Below are positions 13,624 to 21,206 of a stretch of 24,762 nt of DNA, one piece after another. Under the pieces are notes generated by a model. It did no database searches, was not told the DNA's origin, and saw nothing but the letters and a program-made list of their open reading frames with translations. A program made the position numbers and the translations under genes. This DNA comes from a virus. Location of the stretch: positions 1 to 24,762 of IMG/VR virus record IMGVR_UViG_3300034031_000056, one strand, 5' to 3'. The stretch's first letter is position 1. Each line of letters starts with the position of its first letter.

Positions 13624-13994
13624 GCAACGGTGTCCGGGAGCAGCAGCAGAAGGAAGACATGATCCTTTTGATGGGCCGGCCGGAGTTCCGCCGGACCCTA
13701 TTCAGGATAATCGAAGAGGCGGGTATATTCTCTTCTGCCGCTGGGTCCGAAGAGCGCTCCCTTTCTGCGAGAGAGGGGCGGAGGAGCCTGGGGTTAGACA
13801 TCCTTCGCTGGGCCGAGGAGGCACTGCCCTCCGCCGCGCACCCAAGCAGCATCCCCGTGATCACGATGATGTCCGCGCTCCGCGAAGAAGTTCAACCACA
13901 GGAGGAATCGAATGGCCGGCGAGGCAGAAGTTCAAGAACTGACACAGACGGAGACCCAGACGGCGGAGACCGCGGGCTCTTCGAGCGAGGCTGA
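13620..13994 (+). CDS. Bbp19-like phage protein
   Basis: A 124-residue protein starting at GTG in a GTGA overlap with the portal stop. Residues about 15-70 (ILLMGRPEFRRTLFRIIEEA, GIFSS, then REGRRSLGLDILRWAEEA) match the pattern of small proteins related to Bordetella phage BPP-1 Bbp19: LM-x-P-x-(G/F)RR, EAG(V/I)(F/Y), EG-RN-GL-LL. The role is unknown but it lies between portal and scaffold genes in such phages. The final 28 residues, from SNGRRGRSS on, read the scaffold gene in another frame: the gene runs 83 bases into the scaffold ORF and past its ribosome-binding site. That tail is probably unconserved. Confidence 0.72.
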   Translation: MSNGVREQQQKEDMILLMGRPEFRRTLFRIIEEAGIFSSAAGSEERSLSAREGRRSLGLDILRWAEEALPSAAHPSSIPVITMMSALREEVQPQEESNGRRGRSSRTDTDGDPDGGDRGLFERG

Positions 13995-14646
13995 GACCGG
14001 CACCGCTGCTGCCACCGAAGGCGCCGAAACGGCGACCGGCGGCGATGAGGCGACGGCACTCGGCAAGAAGCCTGAGGCGGAAGGTGACGAAGAGGGCAAG
14101 GAGGGCGCCGACACTGGCGCCGCCTCCATCCTCGGCGCGCCGGAAGCGTACGAGATCAAGCCGCCGGAAGGACGCGAGTTTGACCAGGAAGTGTTCGATC
14201 TCGTCGCCGACGATCTGAAGGGCATGGACCTCTCCAATGAGGGCGCTCAGCGCATCGTTGACCTGTATGCCGAGAAGGTTCTCCCAAAGGTGGAGGAGCG
14301 GATGCTCGCGCAGGTGCAGGAGCAGAGCCAGCTTGCCACCGCCCAGTACCGCAAGGACTGGCTGGATGCTGCCAGGGCTGACCCTGAAATTGGCGGCGCG
14401 AAGTGGGACGAAAGCCTGCACCTCGCCGCCAAGGTGTTCGACACGGTTGGTATGAAGGTCAGCGACCCTCTGCGGGTGCTGCTGGAAGAAAGCGGCCTCG
14501 GCAATCACCCCGATTTCATTCGCTACCAGCGCCGTGTTGCGCAGCTGATCGGCGAAGATCGCACCGAAGCTGGCGATGGTCAGCCCGGCGGCGCGCGCAC
14601 CGGCGCGCTGAGCCTCTATTCTGACGAATTTCAGCCAAAAACGTAA
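13912..14646 (+). CDS. capsid assembly scaffold protein
   Basis: A 244-residue acidic protein fitting podovirus scaffolds. Residues 1-70 are disordered Glu/Thr/Ala/Gly-rich (such as TQTETQTAETAGSSSEAETG). After them come KPPEGREFDQEVFDLVADDL and VDLYAEKVLPKVEERMLAQV, then helices ending in a short basic-acidic tail (SLYSDEFQPKT). Scaffolds guide capsid protein into procapsids and are then removed. The order portal, Bbp19-like, scaffold, capsid supports the call. AGGAGG ends 6 bases before the ATG, the strongest ribosome site in the neighbourhood, consistent with high expression. The HslV-like peptidase upstream is a conceivable partner for its removal, by inference only. Confidence 0.85.
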   Translation: MAGEAEVQELTQTETQTAETAGSSSEAETGTAAATEGAETATGGDEATALGKKPEAEGDEEGKEGADTGAASILGAPEAYEIKPPEGREFDQEVFDLVADDLKGMDLSNEGAQRIVDLYAEKVLPKVEERMLAQVQEQSQLATAQYRKDWLDAARADPEIGGAKWDESLHLAAKVFDTVGMKVSDPLRVLLEESGLGNHPDFIRYQRRVAQLIGEDRTEAGDGQPGGARTGALSLYSDEFQPKT

Positions 14647-14658
14647 GGAGACTGAACG

Positions 14659-15693
14659 ATGCCTGCTCGCAATGGAACCGTCGCAACCCTTGTGGATGTG
14701 ACCGCCGGCTACGGCGAGGATGGCGCCTCCCAGGGCACCATCGCGGAAATCCTGACCAAGGAGAACGCGATCCTCGAAGACATGACCTGGAAGGAAGGCA
14801 ACCTCCTGACGGGTGAACGCACCTGGGCCCGCACGGGCAAGCCGGGGGTCGCATGGCGCCGTTACAACCAGGGCGTTCCCCGCTCGAAGGGCACCGCCGG
14901 CTCCGTGGATGAAGCCTCGGCGCAGCTCGCCGCCACGTCGCAGATGGATCGCAGCCTTGCCATCCTCGGCGGCAACCCGGCGCAGGCCCGCGTCAACTTC
15001 GCCAAGCCGTTCTTCGAAGCGATGAACGACGAGATGTCGGAGACCGTGTTCTACGGAAACTCGTTTTACGAGTCGAAGGAGTTCACCGGCCTGGCGCCGC
15101 GGTACAATAGCTTCGCGGGTCCGACGGGCGACTACATCATCGATGCCGGCGGCACCGGCAACGACAACCGCTCGATCTGGGTGGTGAACTGGGATCCCGA
15201 AGCGATCACCGGCATCTTCCCCAAGGGCTCTAAGGCCGGTCTGCTCCACATGGACATGACCAAGGGTCGCGAAGCTGGTCCGGACGGCTGGCCGGTGGGT
15301 GACATCGTGCATGACGAAGCCGGCAACGGCTACCCGGCATATACCGATTACTTCCAGTGGGACGCCGGTCTCGCTGTGAAGGATCACCGCCACGCCGTCC
15401 GCATCGCCAACATCGACTTCTCGCTGTTGACGAAAGATCGCAGCACCGGCGCCGATCTCGAAGACCTGCTCGTGCAGGCGATCGAGCGCATCAAGGCGAC
15501 CGGCAGCAACGCCGCGATCTATGCGCCGAAGCCGCTCAGCGGCATGCTTCGCCGTCAGGCCCTGACCGATACCCGAGCCGGCCGCGGCTTGCTCGGCTTC
15601 GACCAGATCGGCGGTCGCCGCGTCACCGTCTTCGACGGTCTTCCCATCCGCCCAGTCGACGCCCTGAACGTCGATGAAGCCCGCGTCGTCTAA
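14659..15693 (+). CDS. major capsid protein
   Basis: A 344-residue coat protein of the BPP-1 Bbp17-like type, expected to have the HK97 fold. Features include an N-terminal arm (TLVDVTAGYGEDGASQGTIA, then EILTKENAILEDM), the long helix region (AQARVNFAKPFFEAMNDEMS) and later strands around YAPKPLSGMLRRQALTDTRA and FDQIGGRRVTVFDGLPIRPV. The position after the scaffold and before a cement protein agrees. TAAGGAGA, whose TAA is the scaffold stop, lies 15 bases before the ATG. That stop/ribosome-site fusion recurs before the next two genes. There is no sign of an N-terminal pro-domain cleavage site. Confidence 0.9.
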   Translation: MPARNGTVATLVDVTAGYGEDGASQGTIAEILTKENAILEDMTWKEGNLLTGERTWARTGKPGVAWRRYNQGVPRSKGTAGSVDEASAQLAATSQMDRSLAILGGNPAQARVNFAKPFFEAMNDEMSETVFYGNSFYESKEFTGLAPRYNSFAGPTGDYIIDAGGTGNDNRSIWVVNWDPEAITGIFPKGSKAGLLHMDMTKGREAGPDGWPVGDIVHDEAGNGYPAYTDYFQWDAGLAVKDHRHAVRIANIDFSLLTKDRSTGADLEDLLVQAIERIKATGSNAAIYAPKPLSGMLRRQALTDTRAGRGLLGFDQIGGRRVTVFDGLPIRPVDALNVDEARVV

Positions 15694-15705
15694 GGAGAGA
15701 TCGAC

Positions 15706-16146
15706 ATGAACACCGACAAGGAACTGCTCGCTTCCGAGAAGCAGGCGCTTACCGCCACCGCCGTCTCGACCGATTCCATCATGGTTTCTGGTCTGTCCGG
15801 CCTCGACCGGGGCTCGCGATTGCGCGCCTTTGCCCAGCTGGAAACTGCCCTCACGGGCGGCACCGGCACCGGCGTCACGGTGGAAATCATCCAGGCGGAC
15901 AACGCCGCCCTGACGCAGAACGTGGAGTCTCTTTTCTCCACCGGGGTCAAGGCGAACGGCACTAATACCGCCGCTGGCAGCCGCCTCGTGGACGTGCCGA
16001 TCCCGGCCTTCACGAAGCCCTACGCCGGCTTCCGCTACACCATGGCTACCGGCGCTTACGCGGCAGGTGCCATCACGGCGGGCTTCGTCGTCGGCACCGA
16101 AACGCCGCAGGCAACTCGCCCGCTGGCGGAAAGCCACGGCTTCTAA
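15706..16146 (+). CDS. Bbp16-like capsid cement (decoration) protein
   Basis: A 146-residue protein resembling the capsid cement protein family of BPP-1 (Bbp16), which forms jelly-roll units stabilising the head exterior. Visible features are the short helix start (DKELLASEKQALTATAVSTD), a central RAFAQLETALTGGTGTGVTV strand pair, VDVPIPAFTKPYAGFRYTMA and a C-terminal AGAITAGFVVGTE. It lies directly after the capsid gene, as in BPP-1. It begins with the TAAGGAGA stop/ribosome-site fusion 15 bases before the ATG. Confidence 0.82.
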   Translation: MNTDKELLASEKQALTATAVSTDSIMVSGLSGLDRGSRLRAFAQLETALTGGTGTGVTVEIIQADNAALTQNVESLFSTGVKANGTNTAAGSRLVDVPIPAFTKPYAGFRYTMATGAYAAGAITAGFVVGTETPQATRPLAESHGF

Positions 16147-16158
16147 GGAGAGAATGAC

Positions 16159-16599
16159 ATGGCCGAAAAAGTAGTCACCAAGAAGTCGTTCATCGGCGGC
16201 CGTATCGTCCTTCCGGGCGAAGTCGTGGATGTGGACGCCAAGGGCGAACTGGCACCGGCGGCTTCGACGCCGATCGGCGCTCTCACCGTCGATCAGCTGC
16301 GTTCCGCGCTCAATGCGCGGGAGTCGAGCGAGAAGGGCGAACAATTCGGCGGCAACCTCGCCGATCGCTCCGACGCATCGACTGGTTCTCAGCCGCTCGA
16401 AATGGCTCGCGTCGCGCCGGCTTCGGCCGGTTCGACGGCTCCGCAGGGCCTTCCGCCCGGCACCGAGCCCCACGGCGAGTCCTTCTTCCGTCCTGCGTCG
16501 GAAGGCGCGGAAGCGGCGGTGGAAGAAGTCGTTGGCGCTGAAGCTGCCGCACCGGCAGCGAAGCCCCGGCGTCGCGCCAAGGCCGGCGACAAGGGCTGA
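16159..16599 (+). CDS. hypothetical virion-module protein
   Basis: A 146-residue protein. Residues 1-35 (MAEKVVTKKSFIGGRIVLPG, EVVDVD) form a small strand-rich motif seen at the start of some minor head or neck proteins. The remainder is Ala/Pro/Gly-rich and probably disordered, ending in a basic tail KPRRRAKAGDKG. The start is the third TAAGGAGA fusion, 15 bases before the ATG. No firm family is recognised. A strong hairpin follows the stop codon. Confidence 0.65.
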   Translation: MAEKVVTKKSFIGGRIVLPGEVVDVDAKGELAPAASTPIGALTVDQLRSALNARESSEKGEQFGGNLADRSDASTGSQPLEMARVAPASAGSTAPQGLPPGTEPHGESFFRPASEGAEAAVEEVVGAEAAAPAAKPRRRAKAGDKG

Positions 16600-16605
16600 A
16601 GAAGT

Positions 16606-16641
16606 AGAGACGGGCGCTACGCCCCCATGGCGCCCGTCTCT
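16606..16641 (+). terminator. strong 12-bp hairpin after the capsid genes, possible terminator or attenuator
   Basis: AGAGACGGGCGC (16606-16617) pairs perfectly with GCGCCCGTCTCT (16630-16641) around a 12-base loop. There is no T run, so it may be a partial terminator, a pause or an RNA stabiliser. A competing small hairpin GGGCG-CTA-CGCCC (16612-16624) uses part of the left arm and the loop. Confidence 0.6.
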
Positions 16642-16660
16642 GCACCAGAAGGAATAGAAC

Positions 16661-16948
16661 ATGGCGAAGCTGCGGATTTGGGAATCGGTGCGTGGGGCAA
16701 GCGGACTTCCGCTCGTCCGGCTCGATGATCGAGTGAATTACCAGGAGGTGACGTTCAGCGGCGCAGCCGCGGCCTCTGCCGCCTTTGACGCCGACACAAG
16801 CGTAATTTCGGTTCTTGCAGACGTAGCATGCGCCGTGAAAGTATCCAGCGATCCCACCGCCGACATCAACAGCTTTCCTGTGCCAGCAAATACCAGGATC
16901 GACTTCGAAGTGACGCCGGGCTCTAAGATCAGCGCGATTGCAGCCTGA
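16661..16948 (+). CDS. small hypothetical virion-module protein
   Basis: A 95-residue protein beginning MAKLRIWESVRGASGLPLVR, with alternating small and hydrophobic residues suggesting a compact beta fold (SVISVLADVACAVKVSSDPT). GAAGGAATAG lies 5-14 bases before the ATG. It is the first gene after the strong hairpin and is coupled to the next by TGATG. Small beta proteins in this place in podoviruses are often decoration or neck components, but no family is recognised. Confidence 0.65.
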   Translation: MAKLRIWESVRGASGLPLVRLDDRVNYQEVTFSGAAAASAAFDADTSVISVLADVACAVKVSSDPTADINSFPVPANTRIDFEVTPGSKISAIAA

Positions 16949-17538
16949 TGGTTCTTGGTTCTCTTGGCTGCCTTGGCCTCAATCTAGGCCCTCGCTCAGG
17001 CGGTGCCGCGGTGGTTCCCCCGGCGCCGTATGCGTTGTTCGATCCCGAAGCGAACGCATCTGTTGCAAACCCGACTTCTGCCGGCGGCGCTGCTACCATT
17101 ACTAAGACCGGCGACACGGGCGGTTATGACGGCCGCGCCCAATCGTGGGACGTCATGCCGCCGAACTTCCTCGCCCGGTTCCGCACCACCGTTGATGACG
17201 GCGTGTTCTATCTTGGTTGGGCAGGTTCCGGAGCGACGGGACCGAGCGATTTCGAGTGGGCAGTCGCGATCGATGCCAGCATTGTTTATTGCGAAAGCTA
17301 CCAGAAGGGCAGCCTCGCGTTCGGCCATGGCGCAGCGGACTCCAGCACCCTTCGTGTTTTCGTCCGGCGGTTGAATGGCGAGTGGACCGTCTGGACCAAG
17401 GACGGCAGCGACGATTTCGCCGGGGCGGTTCTACGCCACACCTACAACGACAGCGGCATCGACACGAACGCCTTCTACGCAACGGCCTTGCTTGCGACGC
17501 CTGGTATGGCTGCTGAGGTAAGCATCACCGCCCTTTAA
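16948..17538 (+). CDS. hypothetical beta-rich virion-module protein
   Basis: A 196-residue protein. Its start, MVLGSLGCLGLNLGPRSGGA, is a Gly/Leu-rich segment of a type common at the N-termini of phage structural proteins. Then comes a beta-rich domain (about 35-196) with WDVMPPNFLARFRTTVDDGV and WAVAIDASIVYCESYQKGSL, which reads like a concanavalin- or SPRY-like sandwich. Such domains can bind glycans or decorate virions; neither is shown. It overlaps the previous gene by TGATG. A 52-base gap follows. Confidence 0.6.
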   Translation: MVLGSLGCLGLNLGPRSGGAAVVPPAPYALFDPEANASVANPTSAGGAATITKTGDTGGYDGRAQSWDVMPPNFLARFRTTVDDGVFYLGWAGSGATGPSDFEWAVAIDASIVYCESYQKGSLAFGHGAADSSTLRVFVRRLNGEWTVWTKDGSDDFAGAVLRHTYNDSGIDTNAFYATALLATPGMAAEVSITAL

Positions 17539-17590
17539 GCGCATCCCATAAGCCGGCGACCCGCTCAGCGGACCTGGCAAGGAACAAACT

Positions 17591-18058
17591 ATGCCGCCAT
17601 TTCAAGAACCTCAAATCGCCACTGCGGCGCCAGTTGTCGGGGACGGATGGGAATACAGCCGCTTGAACGGTCCGTTCTCCACCCTCTCAACCGGCACCCG
17701 CAACATCGGCCTCGGCTTCATCCCTCTACCTGAAACGGATTACGAGTTCGAAGCGTCGCTTTCGGTCATTCGGGCCGGCGAGGGACTGCCGATCATCGCG
17801 GTTTCTTGGGGAACTGGCATGCTCAACGGGGGAGCGGCGAAAATTGCAGGCTCGAGCCATCCTCTGGGGGCCACCGTTGGCGCTGCCGAAGCCGTGATCG
17901 ATCAGCCAAAGAATGTAACTGGGTTGGTGCATATCACCGGCCTGGTGCGGGCGGGGCACAGCCCGCAGGCAATCAACCTTCAAGTCGCTTCGCAAGCCAA
18001 GAACGAAGAGGTGATCATCGGCGACCTCTCGTTTCTGCGCTTCCGAGCCGTCCCTTAA
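17591..18058 (+). CDS. hypothetical virion-module protein
   Basis: A 155-residue protein beginning MPPFQEPQIATAAPVVGDGW, beta-rich throughout (TDYEFEASLSVIRAGEGLPI, GDLSFLRFRAVP). A good AAGGAAC lies 7-13 bases before the ATG. No family is recognised, though the pattern of short strands suits a fibre, decoration or carbohydrate-binding module. Its TAA stop begins the second copy of the TAAGGAAATC element. Confidence 0.6.
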   Translation: MPPFQEPQIATAAPVVGDGWEYSRLNGPFSTLSTGTRNIGLGFIPLPETDYEFEASLSVIRAGEGLPIIAVSWGTGMLNGGAAKIAGSSHPLGATVGAAEAVIDQPKNVTGLVHITGLVRAGHSPQAINLQVASQAKNEEVIIGDLSFLRFRAVP

Positions 18059-18091
18059 GGAAATCGGCGCCTTCGCTATCGAAGTGCCATG
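18056..18091 (+). promoter_or_regulatory. repeated element copy 2: TAAGGAAATC-N9-GCTA, then ATG
   Basis: TAAGGAAATC at 18056-18065, GCTA at 18075-18078 and ATG at 18089, with the same spacing as copy 1. CCTTAAGGAAATC (13 bases) is identical in copies 1 and 2. Here the GCTA lies in the loop of a small hairpin CTTCG-CTAT-CGAAG (18071-18084). Confidence 0.5.
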
Positions 18092-18742
18092 GCCCTCAGC
18101 AAAGTCCAAATCGCGAATATGGCGCTGGCCGAAGTGCCGGCGTCCCGCATCTCTGGCCTAGACGAAGACAGCATCGAAGCCGGTCACGTCCGCGTTCATT
18201 ATCAGCCTTCGCTGGAACTCCTGCTGGAAGCGCACGATTGGGATTTCGCGATAAAGCGTATCGTCCTCGCGGCTGTCGCGAACGATCGGCCGGACGAGCA
18301 TGGCTCCGCATTTCAGCTTCCGGCAGACGTTGCGTCGCCGCGCCGCCTTGTGCCGAGCGCTACCGCCGCCGGCCTCGTCGCGCCGGGGGTCCCCAGCGTC
18401 CGCTCGGCGTTCTCGGCTGGGCTGGATGAGATGCTGACCATCTACCCCTACACCATCGCCGCCGGGAAGCTTTACACCGACCTTGATGGGGCGACGCTGG
18501 AGTATGTCTCCAACAACGTCAGCGAAAGCGCCTTCCCGGCGCTTTTCGCCCGTGCCCTCGGCCTGGAATTGGCAACGCGGCTGGTCTCGCCCATCAAGCA
18601 GGACACCAAGCGGCAGGACTATATTCGTGGAATGGCTGAGGTCGCCCGCGAACGCGCGATCGCCGACAACATGAACCGCCAGCCGCGCCAGCAATATGGC
18701 TTCGCGTCGGAGGAAGCGCGGGCTCGGGCGCTGGATTACTGA
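18089..18742 (+). CDS. tail tubular protein A-like head-tail adaptor (T7 gp11-like)
   Basis: A 217-residue protein with the typical gp11-type start: QIANMALAEVPASRISGLDE, then SIEAGHV, then YQPSLELLLEAHDWDFAIKR. This corresponds to the CNLAL-x-x-(I)G...S...A..C...Y...R..LL..HPW.FA pattern of the family. The protein links the portal ring to the nozzle. The C-terminus is helical (LATRLVSPIKQDTKRQDYIR, RERAIADN). No Shine-Dalgarno is near the ATG, and the start lies 14 bases after the GCTA of repeat element copy 2. It overlaps the next gene by one base (ATGA-type TGATG). Confidence 0.88.
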   Translation: MALSKVQIANMALAEVPASRISGLDEDSIEAGHVRVHYQPSLELLLEAHDWDFAIKRIVLAAVANDRPDEHGSAFQLPADVASPRRLVPSATAAGLVAPGVPSVRSAFSAGLDEMLTIYPYTIAAGKLYTDLDGATLEYVSNNVSESAFPALFARALGLELATRLVSPIKQDTKRQDYIRGMAEVARERAIADNMNRQPRQQYGFASEEARARALDY

Positions 18743-19410
18743 TGACGTTCCGGGTCGGCCTCCACAACTTCAGCAAGGGCGTTCTCTCCGACGAACTGCA
18801 GGGTAGGCAGGATGTCGCCGCCTACAATGCGGGCATGAAGCGGTGCGAGCATGCCTACATCCTGAAATACGGGGGCATTGCCGGGCGGCCGGGAACGCGG
18901 GTGGTGTACGAGACGGAGACAGCGAACGTACGGCTGGTGCCTTTCGAGGTGTCCGACATCCAGAATTACATGATGCTGTTCGAGCAGGCGTCGATGAAGC
19001 CGATGACGCTGGGCGGCATGGTTCTGGAGCAGGAGCTGGTAATCACCGGCATCACCCGCTCCAATCCGGCTCAAGTCACGGTCGCCTATCATGGTCTTAG
19101 CGCCGGGGACGAGGTGTTTATTGGCGACCAGCTTGGCATGATCGAGGTGAACGACCGCATCTGGAAGGTGCTGGAGGTCACCGGCGTAAACACCTTTACG
19201 ATCGACGCCGACAGTTCGGCATTCGGCGTCTGGACAGGCAACGTAGGCGGCGCAGTGAACCCTGGACCACCGCCTCCGCCGCCTTCACCGCCGCCTGAGG
19301 TGCCGCCACCGCCGCCGCCACCGGTCCCCCCAGCGGTTGGCGGCAACTACCCTGCTTACGGGAACTGGAAAGGTCGCGATATTCTGCACCCTGATATGGA
19401 GGTGCCGTAA
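18742..19410 (+). CDS. tail nozzle protein (gp12-like), N-terminal part of a split gene
   Basis: A 222-residue protein equal to the first part of T7 gp12-type nozzles. FSKGVLSDELQGRQDVAAYN and GMKRCEHAYILKYGGIAGRP-GTR are the usual start. Residues 95-165 form an inserted domain (ITRSNPAQVTVAYHGLSAGD, VFIGDQLGMIEVNDRIWKV, then FTIDADSSAFG-x-W) that I know from many phage tail proteins, where it is often annotated as E1 FCCH-like. After GG the chain enters a polyproline run (about 174-194) and ends HPDMEVP at a TAATG. The remaining nozzle domains begin in the next ORF, so the pair together (820 residues) matches one nozzle protein. Confidence 0.82.
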   Translation: MTFRVGLHNFSKGVLSDELQGRQDVAAYNAGMKRCEHAYILKYGGIAGRPGTRVVYETETANVRLVPFEVSDIQNYMMLFEQASMKPMTLGGMVLEQELVITGITRSNPAQVTVAYHGLSAGDEVFIGDQLGMIEVNDRIWKVLEVTGVNTFTIDADSSAFGVWTGNVGGAVNPGPPPPPPSPPPEVPPPPPPPVPPAVGGNYPAYGNWKGRDILHPDMEVP

Positions 19411-21206
19411 TGGGGGTCCGCCGCCTATACAAAGCCCCGATGCCTTTTAATGCGTCGGAGCTGCCGCAGATCGATTTCGCGCAAGCGTTCGATACCGTCT
19501 ACACCGCGCATCTGAACCATGAGCCGGGCAAGCTTCAGCGGTACAGTCATACCGACTGGCGCTTCACGTCCCTGACATTCGGCTCCGACGTGCCGCCGCC
19601 TGGCGACGTGGCTGCGCTGGCAACGACCCCCAACACGGACGCCGCGAACTCAGGTGCCGCCTACTTCCCTCAGGAAAGCAGCTACGTCGTAACTGCGGTC
19701 AACGAGGAGACGGGGCAGGAGAGTCTGCCGTCCACCGCCTCTGTCGTGATCAACGACCTGACGCTGAAGAAGAACTATACGACGGTCTCCTGGTCGGCTG
19801 TGACGGGGGCGAATTATTACCGCGTCTACAAGCGCCGCAATCAGGGCGAATATGGTCTTGTCGGTCAGACAGAGCAGCTCACCTTCCGCGACGACAACAT
19901 CATTGCTGACCTGACGGATGGCCCGCTTCAAGGCCGCAATCCGCTTACGGGCGAGGGCAACCGGCCCGCCACCGTCTTCTTCTTCGATCAGCGGCTGGGC
20001 TATGCCTGCACCGCGAATAATCCGAACGGCATGTACCTGTCCCGCTCCGCCGACTTCGAGAATATGGATGTCGCGCGGCCGGTGCGGGCGGATGACGCGA
20101 TCTCCATTCGGCTGGTGGCGGAGAAGGTTAACGCCATCAATCAAGTCCTCCCGATGGACGATCTACTTGGGCTGACCTCGACGGGGATCTTCGTCATCCG
20201 GGGGTCGAATGATGATTACCTGTCCGCCAACCCGCCGCCCAAGTCCCGCCGGCGGTCGGCGCGCGGCGTGTCGCGGTTGAAGGCCATCACGATCGACACG
20301 GTGGCGCTCTACACTCTCGATAGCGGAGACGGCGTTTACTCGCTCAGCTATTCCCTAGAGCAGGACGGGCAGAAGTCGGCCGACGTGTCTGTTTTCTCAC
20401 CTCACCTCTTCGAGGGCTTTCGCATCCACAGCTGGGCCTATGCCGAGAAGCCTCACTCGATAGTCTGGGCAGCACGCTCAGACGGGAAGCTGCTGTCCTT
20501 TACTTGGGAGCAGGACCAGGAAGTCTGGGGTTGGACGGGCCCGCACGACATGGGCGGGTTCGTCAATTGGGTTGCCGCGGTTCCGGAGAACGGTGAACAC
20601 CGTGTCTACCTTTCGATCACGCGCAACTTCGGTGGCGAGGCCCGCCACTTTATTGAGCGCATGGCGTCGGTCAGGGTGCCGGAAAACGCCGCGCTGGAAT
20701 GCTACCTCGATTGCGCGGTCAGTCAGCAATTCGAAACTCCCACGAAGACGATCCCCAACCTTCACCATCTCGAAGGGCGGACGGTAAGTGTTTTGGCCGA
20801 CGGGGACGCTTATGCCGATAAGCTTGTGCAGAACGGCGAGGTCACTCTCGAACACGAAGTGACCATTGCCACTGTCGGGTTGCCGTACGTTGGTAAGGTG
20901 GAAACCCTGCCGGTTATCTACCCCTCGCAAGGCACCAATGCCGGCAAGCCTCAGTCACTGGGTCAGGTGGCGCTGAAGGTGGTGAAGACACGAGGCCTCA
21001 AGGTGGGACGCCGGGAAGCTGAGATGTACGCGCTTCGTGCGCGCGAAAACGAAAATATCGGGACTCCCACCGACAGGGTGACCGGCACCTTCAATGCCGC
21101 CGTCGAACCTGTGCAGTCCGGGGGAGCCTCCCTCATCATCCGACAGGAGAAGCCTTTTTCATGGCGCGTGACCTCGGTCTTTCTCGATCCTGTGCTGAGC
21201 GGGTAA
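19410..21206 (+). CDS. tail nozzle protein (gp12-like), C-terminal part of a split gene
   Basis: A 598-residue protein that starts in the middle of the nozzle fold. RRLYKAPMPFNASELPQIDF followed by AQAFDTVYTAHLNHEPGKLQ corresponds to the TPY...DL..L.FAQSAD...HP...P..L.R segment of intact homologues. A fibronectin-like domain (about 90-170) follows, then FFFDQRLGYACTANNPNGMY, FVIRGSNDDYLSANPPPKSR and EQDQEVWGWTGPHDMGG, standard nozzle landmarks. The C-terminus (PFSWRVTSVFLDPVL) ends as full nozzles do. ATG overlaps the first part's stop (TAATG), so reinitiation probably supplies both chains. The end overlaps the next gene by 46 bases. Confidence 0.87.
   Translation: MGVRRLYKAPMPFNASELPQIDFAQAFDTVYTAHLNHEPGKLQRYSHTDWRFTSLTFGSDVPPPGDVAALATTPNTDAANSGAAYFPQESSYVVTAVNEETGQESLPSTASVVINDLTLKKNYTTVSWSAVTGANYYRVYKRRNQGEYGLVGQTEQLTFRDDNIIADLTDGPLQGRNPLTGEGNRPATVFFFDQRLGYACTANNPNGMYLSRSADFENMDVARPVRADDAISIRLVAEKVNAINQVLPMDDLLGLTSTGIFVIRGSNDDYLSANPPPKSRRRSARGVSRLKAITIDTVALYTLDSGDGVYSLSYSLEQDGQKSADVSVFSPHLFEGFRIHSWAYAEKPHSIVWAARSDGKLLSFTWEQDQEVWGWTGPHDMGGFVNWVAAVPENGEHRVYLSITRNFGGEARHFIERMASVRVPENAALECYLDCAVSQQFETPTKTIPNLHHLEGRTVSVLADGDAYADKLVQNGEVTLEHEVTIATVGLPYVGKVETLPVIYPSQGTNAGKPQSLGQVALKVVKTRGLKVGRREAEMYALRARENENIGTPTDRVTGTFNAAVEPVQSGGASLIIRQEKPFSWRVTSVFLDPVLSG

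Noticed and set aside
13861-16662. 933-codon open frame on the minus strand across scaffold, capsid and cement genes
   Set aside because: It lies antisense to strongly supported structural genes with good ribosome sites. High GC and the codon bias of the plus-strand genes leave few stops in this frame, and the translation is Arg/Gly/Ala-rich with no recognisable domain.
17539-17590. Small dyad CCGCTCAGCGG in the gap before 17591
   Set aside because: The one-base loop and short arms make it weak, there is no T run, and the gap does not share the repeated GGAAATC element.
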